Shown here: in pieces, positions 54,582 to 62,463 of the stretch
Layout of the letters: the number at the start of each line of letters is the position of its first letter
Position numbering within the stretch: position 1 is the first letter of the stretch
Origin: Sphingomonas glacialis
GTDB lineage: Bacteria > Pseudomonadota > Alphaproteobacteria > Sphingomonadales > Sphingomonadaceae
Direction: 5' to 3'
Length of the DNA: 64,000 bases
Assembly: GCF_014653575.1 (NCBI RefSeq)
Contig: NZ_BNAQ01000002.1
Location: 1 to 64,000 of the forward strand
Translations under genes and position numbers: made by a program
The notes under the pieces: generated by a model
What the model was told of the DNA's origin: nothing
The model's database searches: none
What the model saw: only the letters and a program-made list of their open reading frames with translations

Positions 54582-56972
54582 CTACCAGGCGACCGACATG
54601 CCCAGACGCACGTTGCGCGGGCGCAGCGGGGTGGTCTGCTGGCGCGAGGCGAGGATCAGCGGGTTCCCGAGCGAGAAGCGATTGGCGGTCGCGTTCGTCA
54701 GATTGTCGCCCGCCAGCGTCACGTCGAACGTGTGCCAATGCCACGCGATCTGCGCGTCGAGCACGGCGTAATTGCCTTGGCTGACGTCGAGAAAATCCCC
54801 GGTCCCCAGCACCGATCGCCCGACATAGCGCCCCGACGTCGCGATGCTCAACATGGACGCATCGCGCAGGGTCCAACGATAGCTCAGCCCGGCATTGCCA
54901 GCGAATGCCGGCGTCTCGGGCAAACGCCGATTGGCCTTGGTCGAGGATTGCGCGAGCGGCCCGTCGACGACGTTGTGCGTGTAGAGAAAGGCGAAATTGG
55001 CGTGCAGCCCGCGCACTGGCACCCAGTCCCCCGTGGCTTCGAGCCCGATGATGTCGGCATTGCCGATATTGGAGGTGTAGGGCTGGCCCCGCCGCGTGTA
55101 GAGATCCGCCTGGATGTCGCGCCAGCGCGCGTACGAGGCCGCGACCGTGAGCTCCAGCCCGGTCGCGCCGGTGCGTTGCTTGCGCAAGCCAAACTCGCCG
55201 ACCGTGATCGAGTCCGAGCCGAAATCCTGGACGCGCCCGACCCCGCTCGCAACCGCCAGCCCGCCGGTGCGATAGCCCGACTGCACGCGCGCAAACAGCG
55301 CAAGGCGCGGCCCGACCAGCCATGACAGCGCCAGCGTCGGATCGATCCGTCGTGTCGCGCGCCCCTTGACGAAGCTGTTGCTGCGCGGCGTGACCGACGG
55401 CTCGCCATCGGTCCGCGCCGCCGTCACGCGCGCGCCGCCAGTTACCGTCAGCCGCTCGGTAACGGGCCAGTTCGCCTCGCCGAACACCGAGACGCTGTCG
55501 GTACGGTTGCTGACGCCGATGATGTCGCGAGTCTGGTTGGGCATGCCGAGCGTGCGCGCCTGGACGTCGCGATCCTCGAGAAAGGCGAGGCCAACCAGCC
55601 AGCCGATCTTGTCGGGCACCGCGCGCGACAGCCGCGTTTCCTGGACGAACAGCTTGTCGCTTTGCTCGGTGGTGTAGACGGTCGGCCCGGTCGCGCCGAT
55701 CGTGCGAGAGGCGTCGAACGTGTCGAAGGTGCGAAGATCGACGTAACCCGTCGCCGACACCAGATCGAGACCGCTGTCCCAGTGCTTGCGCACCACGCCG
55801 CGGGCGAGCTTGATATGGCTGCTATAGGGCTGCGCGAGCACCGAGCGGCGCTCGAGCGGTCCGCTCATCGTCTCGGCATATTGCCCGTCGGCGGCATCGA
55901 TCTTCTGGCCGAGCGCGCCGAGCTCGATGCTCCAGCCATCGCCCGGCGCGATCACCAGGCTCGCACGACCGCCGATCCGATCGGCACGGTTGATGTTGCC
56001 GAGCCGACGCATCGAGTCGGTGATGTAGCCGCCGTCGCGCTCGCTGTAGCCAACGACCCGCAGCCCAACGCGATCTTTGAGTATCGGCAGATTGACCATG
56101 CCCGCCGCATCATAGCCCGCCGCGCCGCCCTGCGTCAGCGTAACGCCGGCGCTGAGCGATGCCGCGGTCTTGGCGAGGTCGGTCGGGTTGGGCTCGAGGT
56201 GGATGATCCCGCCGATCGCACCCGATCCGTACAGCGTACCCTGCGGCCCCTCGAGCACCTCGACGCTTTTCATGTCGTACAGGTTGAGGCTCGGCTCGGG
56301 CCCCGCAAAACCCAGCGGGACTTCGTCGAAATAGAGGCTCGCGGTCGATTGCGTCGGGCCGTTGAAGCTGCTGTCGGCGATCCCGCGGATGAAGATCTTG
56401 TTGCGCCCCTCGCCGAGCTCGGTGTTCTGCAGCACCGGGGTATCGCGCGCGACATCGTCCATCGTCACCGATCGCGCGGCGAGCGATCCCGGCGCGAACC
56501 CGCCGATCAGCAACGCGCTGCCGGGGAAGCGCAGCAGCGTCGATCCCTGCTTGCTCGCCGTGACGACGATGTCGCCGCCTGTCTCGGCCACCTCGGCATG
56601 CTTGCGGACGGCGACGCGCCGGATCAGCGCGCCGACCGTCTTGGGCGCGCGGACGACGCGGTAGCTGCGCGCATCGATCGCGACCGCACGATAGCCCGTC
56701 CCGTCGAGCAAGCGCTGCAGCGCCTCGCGCGGCGCCATCTGCCCCCGCACCCCGCGCGCCTGGATCCGCGCAAGCCCCGGCTCGGTACTGATGATGTCGA
56801 ACCCGCTCTGACGCGCGAGCGAGGTGAGCGCGCGATCGAGCGGTTCGGGCGCGATCGTGATCCGCACGCTTTGCGCGCTCGCCGGCGCCGAAGGCACGGC
56901 GCAGACGGCGAGCGCAAACGGAGCAGCGGTGCGCAGACTCTTAGTTAGGCGAGATAGACCATCGCTCGCCAT
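54582..56972 (-). CDS. TonB-dependent receptor with N-terminal signalling domain
   Basis: 796 residues from ATG at 56972; an earlier Met at 57017 would overlap fecR more. Signal peptide about 1-33. Next is the STN signalling domain (about 35-105; VRITIAPEPLDRALTSLARQ opens it), then the plug (about 135-260) and a 22-strand barrel ending in NVRLGMSVAW with the terminal aromatic Trp. It imports a large nutrient across the outer membrane and signals through FecR to the sigma factor. The ligand is unknown. Confidence 0.92.
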   Translation of the reverse strand: MASDGLSRLTKSLRTAAPFALAVCAVPSAPASAQSVRITIAPEPLDRALTSLARQSGFDIISTEPGLARIQARGVRGQMAPREALQRLLDGTGYRAVAIDARSYRVVRAPKTVGALIRRVAVRKHAEVAETGGDIVVTASKQGSTLLRFPGSALLIGGFAPGSLAARSVTMDDVARDTPVLQNTELGEGRNKIFIRGIADSSFNGPTQSTASLYFDEVPLGFAGPEPSLNLYDMKSVEVLEGPQGTLYGSGAIGGIIHLEPNPTDLAKTAASLSAGVTLTQGGAAGYDAAGMVNLPILKDRVGLRVVGYSERDGGYITDSMRRLGNINRADRIGGRASLVIAPGDGWSIELGALGQKIDAADGQYAETMSGPLERRSVLAQPYSSHIKLARGVVRKHWDSGLDLVSATGYVDLRTFDTFDASRTIGATGPTVYTTEQSDKLFVQETRLSRAVPDKIGWLVGLAFLEDRDVQARTLGMPNQTRDIIGVSNRTDSVSVFGEANWPVTERLTVTGGARVTAARTDGEPSVTPRSNSFVKGRATRRIDPTLALSWLVGPRLALFARVQSGYRTGGLAVASGVGRVQDFGSDSITVGEFGLRKQRTGATGLELTVAASYARWRDIQADLYTRRGQPYTSNIGNADIIGLEATGDWVPVRGLHANFAFLYTHNVVDGPLAQSSTKANRRLPETPAFAGNAGLSYRWTLRDASMLSIATSGRYVGRSVLGTGDFLDVSQGNYAVLDAQIAWHWHTFDVTLAGDNLTNATANRFSLGNPLILASRQQTTPLRPRNVRLGMSVAW

Positions 56973-57912
56973 CGTGATGCCACTCAGCCCCAACCAATGC
57001 GGCCAGATGCGGAACATCCCGCGCCGCCGTCCCCGTCAGGCGGACCATGCCGCTAAAGGGACGCTGCGACAAGCTTGCGTCGATCGAAAGCGTGACGCCG
57101 TCGATCCGGTTGACCGCGCTCGCGACGCGACCGAACGGCTCGCCCGTAAACGTGATCGCACCGCTGCGCCAGGCACCGACCTTGGCGACATCGACCTTGG
57201 AAAGCACGATGCTGCCGACATCCTCATGCACCGTCGCCGCCGCACCCGCGCGCAATGCCACCGCCTCGCGCTGCGGCTGGAGCAGCACCGATCCTTCGGC
57301 GACCTGGACGTCGAGCCGCTTGCCGTCGCGCTCGACGTTGAACACCGTGCCGACGTCCTGAACGACCTGCGCGCCCGAGCGGACGGTGAACGGCGCACCC
57401 GCGTCGTGATGGACATGGAACGTCGCCTCGCCCGAATCGAGCGTCGCGATGCGCGGATTGTTGTGATCGAGCAGCAAGCGGCTGGCACCGTTGAGCTCGA
57501 TCCGCGTGCCATCGTTGAGCGCGATGTCCTGCCGCTGGCCGGGCTTCGTCTCGATTGCATAGGGGGCGGGCCCACCACCGGCGGGCACGAGCACCAGCGT
57601 CAGGCACGCTGCGGCCGCGACAGCCACGCCGCCGCCTGCCCAGGCCCAGACACGGCGACGCGGCGACGCGACAATCGGAGCCTCGATCGGTGCCACGCCA
57701 GGATCGGCGGGATACAGTTCGGGATGATTGGCGAGCAGCGCCATATCGAGCGCGACAGCGTCGAAAGCGCGCGCATGCGCAGGATCTTCCTCGAGCCATG
57801 CCACGAAGGCATGCCATTCCTGATCGTCCATATCGGCTTGGCGCATCTGCCAGTCGATGGCGCGATCGACGATGTGCGCTGGCTCAGCGGTCACGATTCG
57901 ATTCCCCTTCAC
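56941..57912 (-). CDS. FecR family anti-sigma regulator
   Basis: 323 residues. The cytoplasmic N-terminus (about 1-85) binds the sigma factor: DRAIDWQMRQADMDDQEWHA and WLEEDPAHARAFDAV are the typical FecR/DUF4880 pattern. One membrane helix (about 90-108) leads to the periplasmic FecR domain (TKPGQRQDIALNDGTRIELN onward). It passes the signal from the TonB receptor to the sigma factor. It overlaps the sigma gene by 29 bases and the receptor gene by about 32. Confidence 0.93.
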   Translation of the reverse strand: MKGNRIVTAEPAHIVDRAIDWQMRQADMDDQEWHAFVAWLEEDPAHARAFDAVALDMALLANHPELYPADPGVAPIEAPIVASPRRRVWAWAGGGVAVAAAACLTLVLVPAGGGPAPYAIETKPGQRQDIALNDGTRIELNGASRLLLDHNNPRIATLDSGEATFHVHHDAGAPFTVRSGAQVVQDVGTVFNVERDGKRLDVQVAEGSVLLQPQREAVALRAGAAATVHEDVGSIVLSKVDVAKVGAWRSGAITFTGEPFGRVASAVNRIDGVTLSIDASLSQRPFSGMVRLTGTAARDVPHLAALVGAEWHHDGERWSISPN

Positions 57913-58444
57913 CGGGTAGACGATGTGGCGCTTCCGAATCCGCCTCGCTCGCGATCTTGTACGCTTGTATTTCCTTGACGGCGCGTCGCAACAGCTTCTC
58001 GACCCCGCTCAACGTCATGCCAAGCCGCGCGGCAATCTCCTTTTGCGGCACGTCCTCGAGCCGATAGAGCCGGAGCGCGGTGCGCATCCGCTCGGGCATC
58101 GCCGCCAATGCACCCTCGAGCCGCGTCAGCCGTTCGCGGTCGAGCAAGGCGCGTTCGATCGTCGGCTGTTCGTCGGCGGCGGGCTGGACCTCCATCCACG
58201 CGGTATCGCGCGCGCCCGATCGCGTTGCGGCAATCCGCCGGTCGGACGCGTGGTTCGACGCCATGCGGTAGAGATAGGCTGCGGGCTGCGCGACGGGCTG
58301 CGACGTCGGCAGCTGGTCGAGCTTGATCCACATGTCCTGCAGCGCGTCCTCGGCATCGGCGCGATTGCCGAGCCGCGCCACGAGCAAACGCAGCAGCATC
58401 GGCTGCTCGGCCAAAAAGACGGCCTGGAGACCGCCTTCGGTCAC
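57884..58444 (-). CDS. ECF sigma factor, FecI-like
   Basis: 186 residues. Region 2 spans about 10-75 (RLGNRADAEDALQDMWIKLD) and region 4 about 110-165 (RTALRLYRLEDVPQKEIAAR, GMTLSGVEKLLRRAVKEIQ). It directs RNA polymerase to promoters of the uptake genes. First of the row sigma-FecR-receptor, a classic cell-surface signalling set. Its own upstream region (58445-58538) is short and AT-richer, likely holding the promoter. Confidence 0.93.
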   Translation of the reverse strand: MTEGGLQAVFLAEQPMLLRLLVARLGNRADAEDALQDMWIKLDQLPTSQPVAQPAAYLYRMASNHASDRRIAATRSGARDTAWMEVQPAADEQPTIERALLDRERLTRLEGALAAMPERMRTALRLYRLEDVPQKEIAARLGMTLSGVEKLLRRAVKEIQAYKIASEADSEAPHRLPGEGESNRDR

Positions 58445-58538
58445 CGAATCGCTGGGGTTTGCAACATACTATAGCCTAAAGCGCCGAACGTCCCCGCCCG
58501 CAACCCCCGTGCCGCGCGGCCGGTCCGCTAGCGTCCGA

Positions 58539-59411
58539 TTATGCGGCTTTTTGCAGCGTGACGGCGCAGTCGGGCTCGGCGTAGAATTGCCGTTCGCGAA
58601 TGCGATCGCTCGACAGGCGCCGGGCGGCAAGGCGGCGCGCAAGAAACTGATAAAAGAACCAGTCGCGCGCAGGCTCGGGCGTCGCGTGATAGAGAATCCG
58701 CTCGGCGAGCGTCCAGCGGATCGACTCCCGATCGCGCGGGCGCGGCGAGGGCGCGCACCACAGGCCTTCGCCATATGCCAGCCGCCCGAACTTCGCCATG
58801 CGGTGCATGATCTCGTGATCCTCGAGCACGTACCCCCAGCGCAGCGCATCGAACTGCCCCGCACGGCGCAACACGTCGGTGCGGAACACCTGCCCTGCCC
58901 CACCCGTGTGGCATTGCGCGGGAAACAGCCGTGCCGCCCGCGCCATGCGCTTGGCGGCCTCGACATGATCCTGCTCCGTGGCAGTCGGCGTGACGAAATA
59001 GGCGCCGCCCGCGACTGCGCCGGTTTCGAGCAGACGCTCGGCTTGGCGCAGGTAATCGACCGGATACAGCGTATCGGCGTCGCACGTCGCGACGAACCGC
59101 GTGCGGGCGCGCTGGACGCCCGTCTGGAGCGCGTTGACCTTGCCGGGGCGCCGCTCGACCAACAGCGTGAAGGCGAGACCGAGCCGGCGGCACGTCGCCG
59201 CGGCGACCGCGCCGCTGCCGTCGGTCGACCCATTGTCGATCAGGATCAGTTCGAACGGCACGTCCTGCGCAGCGAGGCTGGCGAGCGTGCCGTCAAGGAA
59301 ATCGCGTTCGTTGAAGAACGGGATCAGCACGCTCCAGCGCGGCAAAGCGGTCGCGGCCGGACGCTGACCCGGAGCTCCCCACTCGGGATAGTATTGCGAT
59401 TCGAGCAACAT
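58539..59411 (-). CDS. Family 2 glycosyltransferase
   Basis: 290 residues from ATG at 59411 with AGGAAA before it. GT-A fold: WSVLIPFFNERDFLDGTLAS (about 25-44), LILIDNGSTDGSG (about 55-67) and the metal-binding DAD in ATCDADTLYP (about 110-119). It moves a sugar from a nucleotide-sugar to an acceptor. No membrane helices, so it is cytosolic. No polysaccharide genes are beside it, and its product is unknown. Confidence 0.88.
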   Translation of the reverse strand: MLLESQYYPEWGAPGQRPAATALPRWSVLIPFFNERDFLDGTLASLAAQDVPFELILIDNGSTDGSGAVAAATCRRLGLAFTLLVERRPGKVNALQTGVQRARTRFVATCDADTLYPVDYLRQAERLLETGAVAGGAYFVTPTATEQDHVEAAKRMARAARLFPAQCHTGGAGQVFRTDVLRRAGQFDALRWGYVLEDHEIMHRMAKFGRLAYGEGLWCAPSPRPRDRESIRWTLAERILYHATPEPARDWFFYQFLARRLAARRLSSDRIRERQFYAEPDCAVTLQKAA

Positions 59412-59683
59412 GGCCGTTTCCTGTAAGCGTCTGTCAGACGGTCTTAGAAAGAAGCGGAGAGAGCGCGGATCGCCGGAATGGCCCGCGCTCGGTTTGCGAT
59501 AATGCGGCCGCCCCCCGGCCGACCGCACGCGATGCCGGGCGCGATACGGGCGTTAAGTCCCATAAACTGGTTCGCGGTCGGCATCGGCAAACGAGATCTC
59601 CTCGTTAACAGAACGATACCGATGCCGGATAACCGGACGGGAAATATTGCGCTGAGGAACTTTTTTTGAAGTCGCGCGTGCGG

Positions 59684-61150
59684 TCAGCGCTGGTAGGCGC
59701 GATCGTTGCGCAGATAGACGATCGCGCGATAGTCGCCGCGGGGCGCGATGAACACCGGGCGATACGCGCGCGCTAGCGCAGCTGCCACCGCGGCGTGGCT
59801 TTGCGGGTTCCATTCGGCCAGCGGGCGACTGGCGCTGACGATCACCGGCGGACGGTGCGCGAGGATACGACGGACCTCGGCGGCCTCGTCGATCCCCGTC
59901 GCGCCTTGTTCGGGCGCATAAGCGAGCGTCGAGGGGAAGGCATAAGCGGTCGGGATGCAGGCGTCCGCGAGCTGATAGACGATCGCGTCGCCGATGAAGA
60001 CATAGGGGCATTCGTGTCCGCTATTGGCCTTCACCACGCGCGCCAGCGCACGGACGCCGGGCGCGTCGTCGGGGCGGATCGCCGCCTCGACCGCGAAGAC
60101 GGTGAGCCCGGCGGCAACGATCGCGAGCGCGATCCGGCGATGCCGCCCGAACGTCACCGCCGCCAGCGTCAGCAGGGGTGGCAGCAAGGGCAGCGCATAA
60201 TGATCGAAGAACACGCCGAGCAGCACGAACGGCACGAGCGCAGCGCCAAGCCACGCTGCCGCCAGGCGGATCTCGGGCCGCTGCGAATCGCGCCGCAGCG
60301 CCGTGGCGGCACACAGCACGAGCAGCAGGAGTTGCGCGCTGATCCCGGCGAGCCGGCGCAGCGTGAGGTCGATCGGATAGCTGTAATGGCCGCGCGCGAA
60401 GATCGAGGTGAAATTATCGTACCAGAATGCGCGGAAGGCCGCGGGGCCGAGCTGCCAGTAAAAGCCGATCGCCGCGAGCGTCGGGGCAAGCCCGAGCGCC
60501 AGCCACACCAGCCCCCCCGCTCCGAGCATGCCGAGCTTTGCGCCGGCGCGCCGCAAATAGAAGAGATGCGCGAGACCGAACAGCGCGCCCTCGACCGCAG
60601 GCGTGTATTTGGTCTGGATCGCCAGCCCGGCGAGCAGGCATGCCCCCGCCCCGCTCCAGACGATCGCACGCCTGTCGCGTCGCTCCGCAAGCGCCGGGAG
60701 CCGCAGCAGCAGGACCGCGCCGAGCGCCATGAACAGGTTGAAGAACACCGGCGACTGCCCGGCGCGGCCGCTGAGCATTGGCAGCCACACGAGGTACGCC
60801 GCCCCCGCAATCAGCGCGCCCGCTGCATTCGCCCCCGCGATCCGCGCCGCGCGGCCGATCGCCCAGGCCGCCCCCACCGCAAAAAGCAGCGCGACGCCTT
60901 GATAGGCGACGATCCCGTCGCCCGGCAGGAGCCGTGTCGCGGCATAGATCAGGAACAGCCCGATCGGCTTGCGGTCCCACAGGTCGATATACGGCAGCGC
61001 GCCGTGCCACATCCGGCTGCCGACCAGCGCGTAATATTGCTCGTCGGTGTGGATGATCGGATTGCCGAAATCGGCGCCCCGCAGCGCAAGCGCGAGTAGC
61101 CCGAGCACCAGCAACGGACCCGCCGAACGCAGCCGCTCGGCGAGGCTCAA
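59684..61150 (-). CDS. Family 39-like glycosyltransferase (membrane, PMT_2 type)
   Basis: 488 residues from TTG at 61150, which overlaps the astB stop (TTGA); this decides the start, as no good ATG is near. About ten to twelve membrane helices. The first outer loop has DFGNPIIHTDEQYYALVGSR with the acidic pair expected of polyprenyl-phosphate-sugar transferases. A periplasmic C-terminal part starts at about 385. Such enzymes add sugars from lipid carriers to proteins or lipid A. Why it is coupled to arginine breakdown is unclear. Confidence 0.82.
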   Translation of the reverse strand: MSLAERLRSAGPLLVLGLLALALRGADFGNPIIHTDEQYYALVGSRMWHGALPYIDLWDRKPIGLFLIYAATRLLPGDGIVAYQGVALLFAVGAAWAIGRAARIAGANAAGALIAGAAYLVWLPMLSGRAGQSPVFFNLFMALGAVLLLRLPALAERRDRRAIVWSGAGACLLAGLAIQTKYTPAVEGALFGLAHLFYLRRAGAKLGMLGAGGLVWLALGLAPTLAAIGFYWQLGPAAFRAFWYDNFTSIFARGHYSYPIDLTLRRLAGISAQLLLLVLCAATALRRDSQRPEIRLAAAWLGAALVPFVLLGVFFDHYALPLLPPLLTLAAVTFGRHRRIALAIVAAGLTVFAVEAAIRPDDAPGVRALARVVKANSGHECPYVFIGDAIVYQLADACIPTAYAFPSTLAYAPEQGATGIDEAAEVRRILAHRPPVIVSASRPLAEWNPQSHAAVAAALARAYRPVFIAPRGDYRAIVYLRNDRAYQR

Positions 61151-62436
61151 AGCTCGCCGGGTCCGAAGCCAAGCCCGTCGAGCAGTGCAGCTCGTGCCGC
61201 ACGGCACTGCCGCCACATCGCCGGGTCGCCGAGATCGTCGGGCGCGATCCGTTCGGGCCAATACCGCTCAATCAGGCCGGCGAGCAGATCGCAGCGCGCC
61301 GGGTCGAGCAGGAAGCGCGGGTCGATCGCCGCATAGGCGGCATCATCCACCGCGACGCGCAGCCGCAGGCACGCCGGCCCGCCGCCATTGCGCATCGACT
61401 CGCGCAGATCGAGCGCCTCGACCGAGCGGATCGGCCCATTGCCCGCAAGCATCGTCTGCAGCCAAGCCCACACCGCCGGCACTTCGCGGCACTCGCCCGG
61501 CACGATCAGCGCCATCGCACCGTCGGGCAAGGTCACCAGCTGCGAGTTGAACAGATACGATCGGATCGCCGCCTCGAGCGACACTTGCGCCGCGGGCACC
61601 TCGAGGATGATCGCCTCGGGCAACCGGCTGCGGATGAAAGCATAGACCGCAGCCGGATCCTCGAACGCCTGCTCGTGCGTGAACAGCACGGTTTCGTTGG
61701 CGACCGCGACGACATCGTTGTGGAACGCGCCAGCGGCGATCGCGGCGGCGCTTTGCTGGACGAAAAGCGTGTCGGCCGGATCGAGCCCATGCCGCCGCGC
61801 GACCGCCGCACTCGCGGTGCGGTTCTGGCGCGAGGGAAAGCCGCTTTCCTGGCGCACGCCATAGACGAACAGCTCGATCCCGCGCGCAGCGTGACGCGGC
61901 GCCATCCGCATGAAGTTCGCCGCACCCTCGTCGCCGAGCGGGGACGGCAGCGCGTCGTGCACCGCGAAGTGGCACGGGTCGCCAAAGGCGAGGCGCAGCT
62001 GCCGCGCGGTCTGTGGCGCTTCGAGGCTGCGGTGGAGCATCGTCGAGAGATTGGCGACCGAGATGTGGCAGCGGCCGTCGCCGGTATCGGGCGCGGGCGA
62101 GACGGTGCCGGCATTGGCGGTCCACATCGCCGATGCAGCCATCACGTTGCGCAGCAGCCCAGGATCCTCGCGCCATGCCGCAGCGAGGACGGCATCGTCG
62201 TCGCCGGCAAAGCCGAGCTGCCGCAGCCACGTCGCATCGGGCCGATCGTGCGGCAGCAACAGACCTTGCGGCAAGCCGAGCGCCAGCATGTGGCGCATCT
62301 TGGCGACGCCCTGCAGCGCCGCCGCGCGCGGCGAGGACACCGCGCCGGCATTGCTCGCCGAAGCGATGTTGCCGAACGACAGCCCGGCATAATTGTGGCT
62401 CGGCCCGACCAGCCCGTCGAAATTGATCTCGCGCAT
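61147..62436 (-). CDS. astB: N-succinylarginine dihydrolase
   Basis: 429 residues, near the usual 445. It turns succinylarginine into succinylornithine, ammonia and CO2 in the AST arginine pathway. Marks: INFDGLVGPSHNYAGLSFGN (about 4-23), the Glu/His region FHNDVVAVANE and the catalytic Cys in GGPACLRLRV near the end. Other ast genes are not in the window. It starts 27 bases after the transketolase-like gene ends. Confidence 0.95.
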   Translation of the reverse strand: MREINFDGLVGPSHNYAGLSFGNIASASNAGAVSSPRAAALQGVAKMRHMLALGLPQGLLLPHDRPDATWLRQLGFAGDDDAVLAAAWREDPGLLRNVMAASAMWTANAGTVSPAPDTGDGRCHISVANLSTMLHRSLEAPQTARQLRLAFGDPCHFAVHDALPSPLGDEGAANFMRMAPRHAARGIELFVYGVRQESGFPSRQNRTASAAVARRHGLDPADTLFVQQSAAAIAAGAFHNDVVAVANETVLFTHEQAFEDPAAVYAFIRSRLPEAIILEVPAAQVSLEAAIRSYLFNSQLVTLPDGAMALIVPGECREVPAVWAWLQTMLAGNGPIRSVEALDLRESMRNGGGPACLRLRVAVDDAAYAAIDPRFLLDPARCDLLAGLIERYWPERIAPDDLGDPAMWRQCRAARAALLDGLGFGPGEL

Positions 62437-62463
62437 GCTCGGCAGCTACCGCAATCGCCGCCG

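Noticed and set aside
59478..59669. A 63-codon plus-strand frame between the two glycosyltransferase genes
   Set aside because: No ribosome site, no recognisable pattern and mixed composition; the space looks non-coding.
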